A stretch of 64,000 bases of DNA from Nemopilema nomurai (taxonomy: Eukaryota; Cnidaria; Scyphozoa; Rhizostomeae; Rhizostomatidae): positions 496,001-560,000 of the forward strand of contig ML133386.1 of assembly GCA_003864495.1 (NCBI GenBank), written 5' to 3'. Of this stretch, positions 1-12,700 are shown in pieces. The position numbers and the translations under genes were made by a program. Within the stretch, counting starts at the first letter, position 1. Each line of letters starts with the position of its first letter. The notes below the pieces were generated by a model. The model was not told where the DNA came from and did not search any database. It saw only the letters and a list, made by a program, of their open reading frames with translations.

Positions 1-1076
1 GTACAGCATTGCGTTTTCTGTTTCAAGTGCAATAATTCTCTCTTCTCTTGCCTGAATACAAGGGAAAAAACAAGTGTGATGAAAAACTAATAAAAATTCT
101 TAAACATTACAATAAATGTAGAAATATTGTCTTTTATTGCCAAGAAACAATAAGACTATGGTATGAATAAGTTCAAAACACAAATAAAGGATACAGCTCT
201 TGCCTCAAAACATATTAAATTATGCTATGGCAACCCTTAAGATAAAATTCTCCTTGAAAACAAGCCAGTCCTGCATGTTAAGATCACTCTTCTTTGGCAA
301 AGTTTTTCCTCTTTAGGTTTGTTAATCAAAATGGCATGGAGAGACTAGTATCTTAGGTGTCTTGAATATACAAAGGTATGTGAAACCAACTATTGAAAGA
401 GACCTTGACTTGACTCAAAAAAGAAATGATAAAAAATGAGATTTCCGATAGGAAAGGGGTGACATAGCTTTTCAATCATAACCAGCTGGCCTAATCCCAC
501 TCCAATCAACTAAAGCTCACAGATGTCCACAAATTTCCAGTAAAAGGGCATTATGTGCTGCTGAAATTGTGTCTCTTGCGCTATAAAGTGGTTGCATTTT
601 AAACCTCTCTTTGGAGAATGTCCTTTACCCCACATTAGCCACATTTTGTAGACCAAATAAACTAATTCCAGTAGGGTAGACCCATGACCGCAAAGGTTCA
701 ACACTGATCAATGTTTGCTTACACCAAAATAACGGCCTGATGGGCAACGAGGTACGCTTATCAGCTGACTGGGAAACGAAACCTTAGTCAGTTTCCTTAA
801 ACTAAAACCATACCCGTAGGACTTGCTGTAGCTTTTGGATCTTATCTTTCGACGCATCGTTTTCTGGCATTTTGTCCAACAACAGGTGAGTTCCTCGGAC
901 CTCTGATTTCTCACCCTCTTCAGTAGATCTCTCGATCTTTGTTTACACAACAGCAACAACTGTTCTTTTGAATCCAAAACAAAAGGCAGTGCCTGGAGAC
1001 GGAGATTGGGGCTTAATGTGATGTCACAACATTGGGGATTCTGAATGAAGTTATGAGAAAAGTCATAATATTTCAT
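1..1076 (-). CDS. Unidentified coiled-coil protein, first two coding exons, runs off the left edge
   Basis: The model has two exons on the minus strand. The first coding exon is 1076 down to 915; it is preceded at 1090-1091 by a clear acceptor (tttcacag), so a 5' non-coding exon probably lies upstream. It starts MKYYDFSHNF, gives 54 residues and ends with a strong donor (agg/gtgaga) in phase 0. The second exon is 51 down to 1, behind a long pyrimidine tract ending in cag at 52-53. It is open in phase 0 and reads AREERIIALETENAMLY. Joined, the frame runs from CKQRSRDLLKR straight into that stretch, a charged heptad-like sequence typical of a coiled coil. I do not recognise the family. A competing frame of the 51-bp exon is also open, and the ATG at 1076 could be internal. 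The gene is divergent from MIX23. Confidence 0.42.
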
Positions 1077-1191
1077 TCTAGCTTTCTTTCTGTGAAACAA
1101 GTTTAGCGTTTTCCATTATGCTCTGATCATCGCAACATAACAATGTGTTAACTTATACAGGCCAGGTGCCAATTTTTACATGACTGTACTC

Positions 1192-1250
1192 AGGGGCGGA
1201 TCCAGACCGATGCAACCGACGCAAATCGGTCAGAAATTTAAATTTCCAAC
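1192..1250. repeat. Possible DNA-transposon end (CAGGGGCGGATCC type)
   Basis: The sequence caggggcggatccagaccg at about 1193 resembles the terminal repeat of many small DNA elements. No matching inverted end was found nearby, so this is at most a solo remnant. Confidence 0.25.
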
Positions 1251-1410
1251 AGATTTAGATAATTTTTCTTCTGCATGTTGTACGGTCGCATAGCTATGAC
1301 AAATCGCTTTTCCAACTGATGCAGCTCCTCGTGCGATAAAACTAATTATTCACCACATCCTGTCATCCCCCCATTTTCGTCCCAGCGAACATATACGTCA
1401 CCGAACATAT

Positions 1411-2013
1411 AATCTGTCTCATATACGTCACTAGCGGTTGTTCAACATGGGGCAGTCATATTTCTGCCCTACACGATTTTTTTATAAGGAACCTACCACA
1501 AGGCCTAGTTCCAAAAGTTCCTTATTCGTAGACCTCAAGTCATCAGATTTTAGTACCAAAAGCTCCTTAAAAGTTCCTTAATTTTCATTGCACATAAAAG
1601 TTCCTTAACACTTAATAGAGAGAGGGGCGAGATAGAATATGCGGAAACTATTCAATTAAGCACTTGACACATGAATAGCAAACAATCTATGCTAGTATTG
1701 GCTGCAAATGAATGGAACCGGCTTTTTAGTTCTTGATGCTTGCAGTTATAAAAATTTTTAAAATCGGAAAATTCCCTTAGGGATTTTGTTTTTAGTAGTA
1801 TAAGATCTTTAAATATTTCGGCCTTCTACATGTAGGCTCCTTATAAAGTGGTTCCTTGTAAAAAAGCGTCTATATCTGCCAGGTCTATATACCCTAAACG
1901 TGACATCAATGGACGCCCTAGTGGACAAATCCTCGTATACTCCATATGACGTCAACGTCCGCAATGTGCTAATCTGCCTCATATACGTCACTAACGGTGG
2001 TCAGCCAAGGGGC
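1411..2013. repeat. Pair of 43-bp direct repeats flanking a MITE
   Basis: The stretches 1411-1453 and 1971-2013 share most bases, including the common core ctcatatacgtcact and the trailing ggggc. They sit 560 bp apart on either side of the MITE at 1472-1870. They may be internal parts of an older element or a local duplication into which the MITE jumped. Confidence 0.5.
1472..1870. mobile_element. Non-autonomous TA-target DNA element (MITE), 399 bp
   Basis: The left end reads cacgattttttataaggaacc (with one extra t), and the right end read in reverse complement gives gacgcttttttacaaggaacc, so the element has terminal inverted repeats of about 20 bp. Each end is bordered by TA (1470-1471 and 1871-1872), the target duplication expected of mariner-like or related elements. 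The inside has no coding frame and several copies of aaaagttccttaa. Its right third recurs at 54217-54349 at about 90% identity, which shows that it is a dispersed family. The transposase class is inferred only from the TA and the ends. Confidence 0.6.
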
Positions 2014-2593
2014 GCTCGTTCTTGCGGTTCTTGCCAGTGATGGCGCTTGACAAAGGGGCAGTTTGTTGGATGACATCTTCCTATGGAGGGACTTCACATT
2101 CCAGTGAGGTGCCTTATCTTTCGAAGGGGAGGAAAGGGGCGGTTTCTCTTTGCTCCTGGCCCTGACTCAATTTACAAATTGGGCGGTTCCTCCCGCTTCC
2201 TCCTGAGCTTTGTGAAAACATGGTCCAGGTGCTATTTTTGAATTTGATTAAAAATTGCTGGGTAGGTGATATCTCATAAGGAAAACTAACTTGGTATAAA
2301 ATACTGAAATGATGCAAAAGGGGGGTTGTATCAGGAGCAACGCCCATTACTCTCTCACACTGCAGTGTGGTTCCTCTTGTTAAAATTTTACCACTTCATC
2401 CCTGTCTGGTCTGTAGCTTCCTCAACCATTTGGACCTTTAGAAGATCAGTCAAGCTTAGGGGTTTGTCAGTCTGTATGCGTTCATAGTTAGGAAACTCTA
2501 AACTTTGCAGTTGCAAGAATACAAGTGACCAAAATGTCTTGCCCCGTGCAGCCTCGTTCCTGCGTAGAGCTTCTTCACGAGGTGGCTGCAAAG
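2014..2593. other. Intergenic and MIX23 5' flank
   Basis: No gene is supported here. On the minus strand a frame of about 65 codons (2585 to 2386) stays open behind an acceptor-like tract at 2586-2600, but that tract overlaps the MIX23 start codon on the other strand. The stretch just before 2594 is the likely MIX23 promoter and 5' leader. No TATA box was seen. Confidence 0.4.
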
Positions 2594-4390
2594 ATGGCAG
2601 AAGTCAGCAGTGCCGTGATTGGGAACGAAAGCTTGGGAACAGCAGAGCTTTCGCAGATGTCATGCTCTGATTTTAGTGAATTCAAGGTAAACACGTAATT
2701 CTAGCACATGAAAGCTCAATTTTTTAGCTTCGAATTTATCTTCTAAGTAATGAAATGGGATATGTTGGTGTTTTTGCTTATTTAATTTATATAAGGTTGT
2801 TTTCGCTTAATGTTCTTATTGTAATTTTGGATTTAATAATTGAATTTTGAACAACTTACCTAACTGACATAACGTGTAATTAATTAATTTGCCGAAAAAA
2901 ATGTTTTTGGGTTTGAGTTTTTGCCGATCTGTAGAGACAACAGTAGGCATCCAGATTTCGCCATATATTTTTGTGTATGGTAACAACTACTCTGATTCTA
3001 AAAGTTAAGGAATTATTTAAATAACGCACTTGTTGTTTCATCATCAGCTATGAGCAAGGATGGTTCTACTACCCCAGTCATTTGTTATTTCCAGCTTTGA
3101 AATAGTAACCTCCTAATGCCTCTGCAATAAATGTCTAAATGCATAAACTTTTTTGGCATAAGAATTCTCGATACATTATTGAATTTGTAGTTACTTTTTA
3201 TTCACCTTTTGAGACATTGCTTGTTAATTGTTCATAAGAAATTTGATGATTTCATTTTGAGAAATTAACTTTTGCCCTCTAGGAGTCACTGAAAACACTA
3301 CGATTGATAGATGATAAAATTATTTACAAGTTAAACACAAGTGTTCCTACAGACTCTTTTAAGCATGAAGTTGATGCAGAAGAAAGGTGTCGTGATCTTT
3401 ATTCCCAGGTAGGATTTTAAAGAAAACTATTTACAGGGATTATAAATTGCTGACTTCATTTCCTGGTATTCTTTTGCCTATATATGTTTAGCCAACTTTT
3501 GATAGCGATTTGTCACTCTTTAATTGTTCAATGTGCCATTTACTGATGTGCAAGTTTGATCACATGAAGAGAAAACCTGCAGTTGCTGTAAGCTGTATCT
3601 TTATTTCATATGCGTTCACTTCTATGATCAAGGAGAGTAATAATCACATTCAACTATAACAAATCAGTAGAGAAGGAATTTAATGTGTTTTCCTTGTTAT
3701 TTTCTCTAGCTTAAGAAGGTTTATAAGATAAGAGATGATGCAATAAAACGATGCATTGCAGAAGTTTCTGACAGAGTGAAGGACCTTCGTGAACAGAAAA
3801 ATAATGACCGTGATGACTTCAATATCACGAAGAAGTTAAGAAAAGAACAGACATGTGTAAGTGTCTAATTATTTTCAATTCTTTCTTGCTTAACTGTATA
3901 TAAGTGTAAACATTTATTTCTGAGCCAATTGAAGTTGTCAATGATTTTTAATGTTGAAGGAAGCTTTTAAATAAATGCTGACCTTTATATGCTGTTGTTT
4001 GTTGTGGTAAATTCATTCCAACATGGAAGCAGAAACTTTATGAAAAAATGAGAAATATGGTAACTAAAGGATGATGTTTTGTTTTAGCTACGTCTTATGC
4101 AGTCAGAGCTCAGTGTAGAAGAAGTTGTCAAGCAAAGAAGTTTCAAAGTAATGAAGAAGTCTTTCTCTTGTCACATTGTTTTGCTGCTTTTCATTTACTT
4201 TTTATTTTTGCTAAAATGTTAACCAATTTGCTTAGTTCTTGAAGAACACTTTTAGCAGCTCATAGCTGAAGCATCATAAAAGCTGAAAAGTTACTCAGAC
4301 TTCTTGTTTTGATTTTTCATAATATAATGTTTTCTTTTATAGGTGTTTAGTGAAAGATGTTGGAAGGCCTACAAGCCTGATGACTTATGA
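2594..4390 (+). CDS. MIX23: MIX23 (CCDC58), mitochondrial intermembrane-space cysteine protein, complete
   Basis: Five exons join cleanly: 2594-2686, 3283-3408, 3710-3856, 4088-4147 and 4343-4390 (474 nt, 157 residues). All introns are GT-AG in phase 0. Family signs are LRLIDDKIIYKLNTSVPT in exon 2, the basic stretch KLRKEQ in exon 3, LMQSELSVEEVV in exon 4 and VFSERCWKAY at the end. Cysteines 24, 67, 88 and 148 keep the spacing of human CCDC58 as I recall it (43, 21 and 60 residues). Cys122 is additional. The N-terminus is about 14 residues longer than the human one. Yeast Mix23 is an intermembrane-space CXnC protein induced by import stress; the animal role is inferred from that. The ATG is the first in frame after a short leader. 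Confidence 0.9.
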
Positions 4391-4635
4391 CAGATGTGGT
4401 TGTTGCTGTCTTTTTATGTGAAGCTATGAATTGTCTATATTCTTAATCTGATTGATTTTTTCTGTATGTTAGTCTTGGAAGAGCCACACACCACTTTGTA
4501 TTTCTACCTATTTCTGTCTGACCAAGCAATCTTCTATTCATTGTAAGCCTGCAGCATTAAAGACTCAAAAACAGAAACTATTAGAACTTAAACTCTTATT
4601 GAGCTTTAAATTCAAGTTCCAATGTTTTTTATGCA

Positions 4636-4641
4636 AATAAA
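4636..4641 (+). terminator. Poly(A) signal AATAAA of MIX23
   Basis: AATAAA lies 246 bp after the MIX23 stop codon. A weaker ATTAAA is at 4556-4561. The next gene starts about 390 bp further on. Confidence 0.5.
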
Positions 4642-5031
4642 TTGAGTATCAGCCAGTTTTTCTTTTCCTTCTCTTTTAATAATCTGCCCGACCCAGAATT
4701 ACATACATTTTGGCAGTTGTGGTGGGTTTGCAAAGTGCAATGCATGCACTACCGTCTAGGGAAAATTTATGTGGGGATCATTTAAAAAGACAGAAAATTC
4801 ATCAAATTAGGTACTCGGTAGGAGCTTTTATGAATAAAGTTATTTGGCGAGTCTTTGGGGAATTCCGCCAGACGTGAAAATTCAAAGTCGATAGAGGCAC
4901 TGCGAGGCCGCATTTTACCCATGAACGCACTTGTTTACCCATAAGCCATTGTGCACAAATCCATATGTTGGTCCAGACCAGACTTGAAAATCAACAACAT
5001 TTGTGCCAGGGACAAATTAAAAAGAAAAAAT

Positions 5032-8000
5032 ATGTATAACCAGAGGAGATATGGCGGTTCAGCACCAAGAAAGCCGCAAAATCAAGACTCACATTTTGTT
5101 AACAGGAGGGACAGTAAAGGAAACGGAGGGCCTAATGCCAGTACCCCTTTGCACAAGTCGGAAAGCCAGCGTTCTTCAGAAGGCCGGAGACAGCCGGAAA
5201 AGCAACAAGAATACGCAAATAATAAGGGCGATTGCCAAATAAATGAAGCTGTCAAGGCTGAAGGTGCTAATATATGATATACAGCTTGTTTGTAACAAAA
5301 CCTGCTTAAGAATGTCACTGAAAATTAGTTTTGACTTGGAGTGCGTTCCATTATAGAGGGACAAGAGATTTTCAGAGAGCTCAGATTTTCTTTAGCATCA
5401 AAGTGGCAAAGTTTCATCGATTTGCACTTCCAAATACATTTTGATTTCCCATTTCTAATTAAAAGTTGTCATGAAAGTTATATATTTTTTAAGAGTCTGC
5501 CTGGGAGTACGTAATACAGTTTAGTAAATTGCAGCTGAACTTCAGGGTTTGAGTATTCAATCTGTGTTTCTTGTGTGTGAATCAGGTGACACTTTGATTA
5601 TCCAAGTAGATTTCATAATGGAATATGATTGTATATGTCTTTTTTAGGATACCAATTTGAAGATTATGTTGAAGCAGATATTGTTGGTTATGATGAAACT
5701 GTTGTAGATGATCAATGTAATCAGCAAGAAGCAGAAAAACTAGTGGGCAATCAAAAGAAGGATGCAAGTTTTGTAAGAGCAGATCAACGGGAAAAACATT
5801 ATGAATACAAAAGTAGAGAGCAAAAACAGGGTTTTGAGAAAGCTATACCTGTGGATTCTAGAAACAAGTCTTTTCAAGGAACGACAGGAGTGAGAGATGA
5901 ACAGCAGGGTCATCTCAATCAGCAGTTGTTGTCTAAAAGTGTTGAACAGGATGATTCCTTTGGCATAGTAACAATTGATGGAGTGCGATATGTCAAAGCT
6001 GATTCACTAATTGGACCCAACGAAAGAATTCACAGTGGCCGCTCTCGCCTCTTTGTTGCAAATTTAGCCAAGGGGGTAACAGAAAGCGACCTTAAGGAAC
6101 TGTTTTCAAAATTTGGAGAGCCAAATGAAATTTATGTTAACCCAGAAAAGCTGTTTGGGTTTGTGAGACTGGTAAGTTTGCCTCCTATTCACAACTGCAC
6201 ACATTTCACATCATTCATATATCCATTTAGCCTGAAAGTTTTTTTTTCATTGGATGTATATTTTTATTGAAGGACTACAAGATAAATGCTGAAATGGCAC
6301 GCAATGCACTGGATAACTATTTCTACAAAGGACGGAACTTAAAGGTCAAGTATGCTGCCCACCAATCAGCAATTGAGATTCATGGAATAGACAGATTCAC
6401 ATCAAATGAGTCCCTTGAAGCAGCATTTGTGCAGTTTGGTGTTGTTGAAAGGGCAACGGTTGTCTGTGACGAGAGAGGGAAGTCAAAAGGCTATGGAATT
6501 GTTGAGTTTGCCTACAAGAAGTCAGCACAAAATGCACTTCGAAGGATCAATGAGGGGTTGTTTGTATTAGGAAGGTACTAAGCTCTATTTTTCTTTTCAG
6601 ATGATTTAAGTAAAGAAAATGATTTTTTTTGTAAACAGTATTTTGATGATTTTGTTGTGAAGGAGTCAGTCAGTTGGTTTGTTGATTGATCAAGCAGCAA
6701 CATGGTGTAATACCTTGACACATGTTTTCTATTTCTCCTCCACAGACTTCCAAAGCCTGTGTATGCAAAACCTTTGACACAAACAGATGATGAAGGTGTA
6801 CACGAGGGAGATCTGGAGAGAGTTCCAGGAATAGGAAAGTAAGGCCCATTGCTTCATAACAGAAGAGAAATTTTTATTCCCTAAATATTGTTTTTAGCAC
6901 CTTGTTAAATGCCTTTAAGCTAATTTTTTGTGATTACCTGTAGAGTTCCATGTGTAAAGATCATTGTTGACAGTAGAAGTTTTAATGACCTCATACTCTT
7001 ATTATTCATTGGTTCATCAGAATTAATTTTAATTGAAGTTGCATTGTTTAGGGACCGGGAGTACCAAGCAAGATTTATAACACCAAACACACCAGAGTAC
7101 CCAATGTCCCAAAGGTGGAGGGAGCTTCAAGATCAAGAACAGTCACAGAAAGAGCGTCTAGAACAGCAAATAGAGGAGGACAGACAGAAGTTGGAAATTG
7201 ACATTGAAACAGCAATTCACGACCATGAGGCTGAATTTATTAGACAAGGTGAGTTGCTAGACCTGATATGCCGATGATTCATAGGTGAAATGCTTGCAAA
7301 CTATGAAGTTTGTGTTCTGTTTTTTGCCCATTTAAAACTGATGGTCATAATTCAGCTAACTTTACTTTTATAAAATGTATCATTATGAAGCTCAAGCTGT
7401 CTTTTGTTAATATTTCTGAGCGTTTGTGGCTTTCTGAGACTCTTTGGTTATCATATTGATAGGGTGTGTCAAAAGTGTTTTATTTGAAGTTCTGACCATG
7501 TAGTTTACACTTGAAAATTGCATACTGCATACTGAAAATTGCTGGTAAAATGTATTCAATTTTCTTAGTATTGCAATTTCCAATGGCCTAGTTTGAGTTT
7601 TTAATTTTGTGCAGAGTTGCTGCAAAGACAAGCTGCTCTCGAGGAGGAGATTCGAAGATACGATGAAATGCGAAACCGAGAGTCAATAATGATCAGACAG
7701 AACCTGTAAATATTGCTGTCAATCCTCATTTAGAATCTAATGCCATTTAGGGTCTTATTATATGGGGACTTCATTCAGTTCCTTTAAAATCACAGAAATA
7801 TTCCTACATCAAATCTGTTCTGAAAAGAAAACTGTTGTTCATATAAGCATCTGAATTATTTATGGGGGTAACTTAAGTGACAGCGAAACCATTAATGCAG
7901 ATAAGGCCCTTTTATCTTATTCAGTAAGCTTGTAAAATTGTGTTGAAAAGGATAAATATGTTTTTGCATTGCTAGAACAAACACTTATTTTGGAGAATAT

Positions 8001-9706
8001 TTAGTCAACTTCTGAAATACAACATAATATGAAAGCTTTATCCCTTGAAAGAAATATTGCCTAGCGCTTTATCTTTTTTGAATCAAAACTTCTCTACATT
8101 TACCAGGCTTAATGATTCCCGCATGAATGATAGAAGGCAAGATGACTTTATGAGAAAATCCCATCCAGACATGCACAGAAGGTCTGGGGGCGATGACATT
8201 GTTAGGGTAAGTCATTAAGGTCGCAAATGGGAGCTTGAATTGTGATTGAGTTTGACTGTGGAGGGGCACAAATGGAATCTCACTGATGACTAAGTTGGAT
8301 CTTCTAAGCTTTACCTGTCTGATCTTTTGGAAATCCTAATCTTTAGAGGCAAGGATAAGAGCTGGCTGCCTTCTTTTTCTTCATTTAAGTAGATCGCTCA
8401 GCGATCCTTGGGCAAGCGACTTATTTTTAATCAAGTGCCTAGGGAAGCTGTGCGGTACAACATCCCTTTGCACGTTTATGCATTCACCTCTCTCTTTGTG
8501 CATTTCAATGCCGTTTTTATCGCAAATTTGTTCCAACAAAAGCTCATGTGCCCGTCTTAACATAGAGGTGTCTCGCTGCTTGATGTTTAGATGCAACCTT
8601 TCTACAATGCACATGTAAAATTTTTGTTAGATTTTGAAATTCATTTAAGATTGATGATAGCTAAAGTTTCAAGTCGAATTTTGTCCAAAGCATTTCTCCA
8701 AATACCTGTTCACCTGGCCAAAGAGTTTGTCGATGAACAAGTCTAATTTGCAGCTTTGATCGTCATAATGCATTGGAAATGGCCCGAAGCACCGATTTTG
8801 CATTTGATAATAGATGGGTAATAGATACTCTTCAGAGTGACGTTTGTCAACGCTGGCTGTAACCGCGTGAAACCCCCGTTTTGAAATTATCCAGATTTTG
8901 CATTTAATGATAAATAGGCCATTGTCCCAAAAGTCAGTGTCAGTTTTCGTTGGGCAGGGTGGGATTCTTCATTGTTCCTCATAGCACTGGTTGACCTTGG
9001 TTGATCCATAACAGTGATTGTTGACTTTCCTTCCAGGGCATGCAGAACGCGGCATCCAGCATGGGCATCAACCCTGCTGCAGCCCTTGCCATGGCAGCGA
9101 GTGGCAACCCAGCTGCATCGACTGCAGCAGCAAATATCTTGCAGGTAATCTTTCTTCATTGATGTTATGGTCTCGCTTGCATGCACATTTGCTAGAGTGA
9201 ATATGAGGCTTATAAGCACAAGCAAAGTTGGCTACCATGTTCAACCTGTGCCCTAGTTTGGCGATAATAGCAAAGCAGTGAAAAAGGACCCGAAAAGATG
9301 GTCAGCAAGATAGCCATCGGTTCAGTCAAACATGATTAGGTCAGCGGCGTGCAAAGTCGGTTCTGCTAACCATATATAGTATCTTACCTTTAAATGACGA
9401 TTAATTGTCCTTTTAATGCTGTCCAGATCCAATTATTATATATTGGTATTTTGAAAACTGGTTTATCTTTCAACTCAGTTCAACAAATCGCCACCCAACG
9501 AGCATTTGATAGTGCGATTTCTTCAGTGAAACTTGTACTTATAGGTATTCGATTTCAATTCAATTGTCGTAGCCTAAGAGATTGAAAATTTGTTTCTGAA
9601 ATAGGCAATCAAAAGTGGGGAAAATGTTGGTGGCAAAGGACAGGGTATGCAGAGAATGGGCGGACCAATGGGCATACCCCCACTGGGAATGGGGCCAGGA
9701 GGAGGG
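5032..9706 (+). CDS. NONO/SFPQ/PSPC1-like: DBHS RNA-binding protein (NONO/SFPQ/PSPC1 family), 3' end not found
   Basis: Nine exons keep phase throughout: 5032-5263, 5648-6171, 6273-6574, 6746-6838, 7052-7248, 7615-7705, 8107-8206, 9037-9144 and 9605-9706 (1749 nt, 583 residues, no stop reached). The layout is a hydrophilic low-complexity N-terminus (1-210), RRM1 (about 211-283, with LFVANL and LFGFVRL), RRM2 (about 285-353, with GYGIVEF), the NOPS segment (about 354-400, starting LPKPVYAKPL), a charged coiled coil (about 400-480, with QRWRELQDQEQ) and a tail rich in Ala, Met, Gly and Pro. This order is diagnostic of the DBHS family: nuclear proteins that dimerise and act in transcription, splicing and RNA retention. 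Invertebrates usually have one DBHS gene, so the vertebrate name cannot be chosen. The start is the first in-frame ATG. The donor at 9707 is good, so at least one more exon is expected; reading through it gives a stop at 9752-9754. Confidence 0.9.
8380..8640 (-). other. Unexplained open stretch in DBHS intron 7
   Basis: The intron from 8207 to 9036 is the longest in the gene. It holds a small palindrome (gatcgctcagcgatc, about 8391-8406) and a 77-codon open frame on the minus strand that I do not recognise. It could be a fragment of a mobile element. There is no good evidence of expression. Confidence 0.2.
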
Positions 9707-9754
9707 GTAAGTCTGGTTTTAGTTAGAAGAGTTTCCCCACAGAAGGTAGAGTAA

Positions 9755-12700
9755 ATGACAGCTAACCGATCGAAGGAAAATGCTTTGCTATCATTATGAT
9801 GATGATTAAGGTTGTTTATTGTTAATCGCGTAATTATCGCGAAGCGAGACAGAACGGGAACGAAAAAGCAACTCCGGGAGCATGCTGTTTGTGGAGTTCA
9901 GAGGAGCCTTGCCAGAGTCTGGCATCCAAATGTGCAATGGAAGGTTCTTTTTGTTTCCATCGCTGCAATGACCGTATCGAGGGAAGGAATTGTTATACGT
10001 CATCGTAATATAAGGAAGGCCTGTTTGCAGGAGCTGGGCGAATTTGGAAAGCTCGGCCGTTAGGTGAGGCTCGGACTTCGACCACGTGGGAAACGCTGTC
10101 AACTTTTAGGACTGGAAACTAGCATCTGCAGACGCGAGCACTTATGGTTTTTCGGTCAGCTTTTTATCTCCAAATGACTCTTGCTTTAGTCCTAGAAAAC
10201 GAAGATCAGTTATGAATATGCAAGATGCGTTTCAGACAATAAAAGAAATTGCATGTTTATGGGTTGTGAAATTGCATATAGAGCCTTTTTTACTGCTTTG
10301 TGTGTCCAGGTAATCAAGGTATAGTGTACTAGTTCCCGCCTAGCATGCCAGTTAATACCTAGGCCACTTTCTTAATGCATCCAAATAGTATTCCATTTCA
10401 TTCATTCAACACCGTTCAACCTACGATCGTCCCATGCTCCAGCACTCTGTTACCCCTGTGGTCTTATCTGCGGCCTGGCAGATTGCTCGAGACCATTACG
10501 TCACTTATCGCGGCTTTGGTGCTTCCGCGACTGCCATGTTCTCAATATCTGGGTGGTACTCATTTCACATGGGGCTGCCTTTTTAAAAGTCTGGAAGCTC
10601 TTTAGTCGAAATATGGTTCAGCCTGCAAGTCGATATTTAGGAATTTAAGTTTTAAATACCGTGAAATATGTTTGTTAGAAAATTGTCTTACATCAAAAAC
10701 TCCCTCTTTTGTGTTTATTATTGTACCCATGAATAAATAATGAAATTAAATGGTCCCTAAAAGTACAGCAACTCTGAAACTTTGTTCAAGCCAAGCGATT
10801 ATGGCTTGTCAAGCAGAATGAAGACCAGGATTGATAAAACACAGAAAATGTCAATTCAAGATATATTCGTTTTGGTCTGCAAATGATTGAGCCACGTGCG
10901 TGGCCAAAGCACGAACTGGATTTGTAAATGAAATAGCAAATAAGTAATGCGGTGATATTATCCATTAGCGAAACCACCATGAAGTTAGATTGAGTTGCAT
11001 CCTCTTTATGTCGCTTTGTTTTGAGATTTTGCAATGATTTGCTTATGAACACACAAACGCATTCGTGAGCAACAACAACATCGCAATGCGCAAACCTCCG
11101 TCTCATTCGTTGCGGCAGTTTGTGGTTTGGTTTATTTTGCAGAGCCAATGTAATGGTTACATCTTACTGGAAGCGATGAAAACGTTTTAAGTTGCCAACG
11201 ACTCTTCGTGATAGAGAACTTAAGAATAACCTGCCAGTTATTTTGAAATGTAACGCTCCAAGGCCCTCAACTAATGAGACTGCGATTTACTTCTTGTTTT
11301 GCCGCGAATATACGATTAGACTGTTGTTCGCGAAATCACAGAATGGGATTGTCAGTAAGAATGGGGTGAGTTGCTAGTTTAGCAAAGGAATTGCAGATCA
11401 TGAAGGAGTGGCGAAGTTTCGTCCTTCCAAACCTCCTAATCGAACATCTTGTTCTGTCAAGAACTCCTGTTCCTGTCCAGATAGTTTCTACGTGATACTT
11501 TCACAGGCCACCCTTCGATTGAGAGCCAAGTCGATTCATTTTCTAGAGGAGCACCATTATGGTTTTGTCGTTTTCAGTTTCCTACTACGCGACGCTGTTA
11601 TGTCATGGCACTGGAAGTCAGGGAAAGGCGTCTTAGTGAAGATTTCGTTTGCCCTGATACTCGATCAGCGTTTGAGCAGGGCAGTACGACGTTCCTTTAT
11701 GCACCCATGACGAAGATCTTTGCAGTTTTGCCTGTTCTATGTGCAGCAATTTTGAAGTAAAGCTTGCCTTCATAATTCAAATCTGATCTACATTCGGCCA
11801 GTTTTAATGATGAAAAGAAATGCTGTTAACCTTTAAGATTAATGTTTTCTACCTAATAATGCTCTGTGTGATAAAAGAGGTTAGTTATCTTAATAAAAAC
11901 ATACAGCGTTGCTGGTGAATTAAATGGTTCATCATTAATCGAGATTCTCCGAAAATGTCATTGCCATAAGTAACTGGATTAGCTCTGAAAGTGCTTTGCC
12001 AGGTTTTCATCCTCGTTAAACGATGCAATCTTTAATGAAATTGGCAACACTCGTTTTGAGTGATGAGCAGTCGAGTTGATCTTCGTTAATAATTTATTGG
12101 CCTAAGATGGAATTCGAGATGCCAACGCCCCTTGGAGCCGTGAGTCGCGTATCTCGCATCTGTCGTGGTTAATCAACATAGTATTTGCCGCGCCAGTGTG
12201 TATTTTGAGTAGATGAGAACATACATTTTGTATTCTATTCGATACTCAGCGATCACCAGAAAGCGTTCCCTGATTATCAATCAGCTCTGCTTGGTAACCA
12301 GTTAGAACAACCAAGAATAATCCCTCTGATTCCTTTGATCCTACTTGTCAAACCAACCTTATATAATCTCTTATAATCTCATAAAATCTAACACATATCT
12401 CCTATAATCTCTAATAATCGCATATAATTTCAAATAATTTCGTTTATTGTAAAATCTAAATGGCCTAACTGATATAGGTGCGAATTTAGTTTTATTTTCC
12501 TCCCTCGTCATTTAGCAATTGTTGATTTCTGTGATAGCATTCAACTGATACGTAATAGCAATGCAAGCCAGATTTTCGTAATTCATATGGTGATTTGTTT
12601 GTATAATTGCACTCCTGACACCAACTTTGTCTCATTGCTGCTCAGTAGTGAGCATGGGTATACGTCTGCCTTGTGTATGTTGTCATCAATGAAATCGGTG

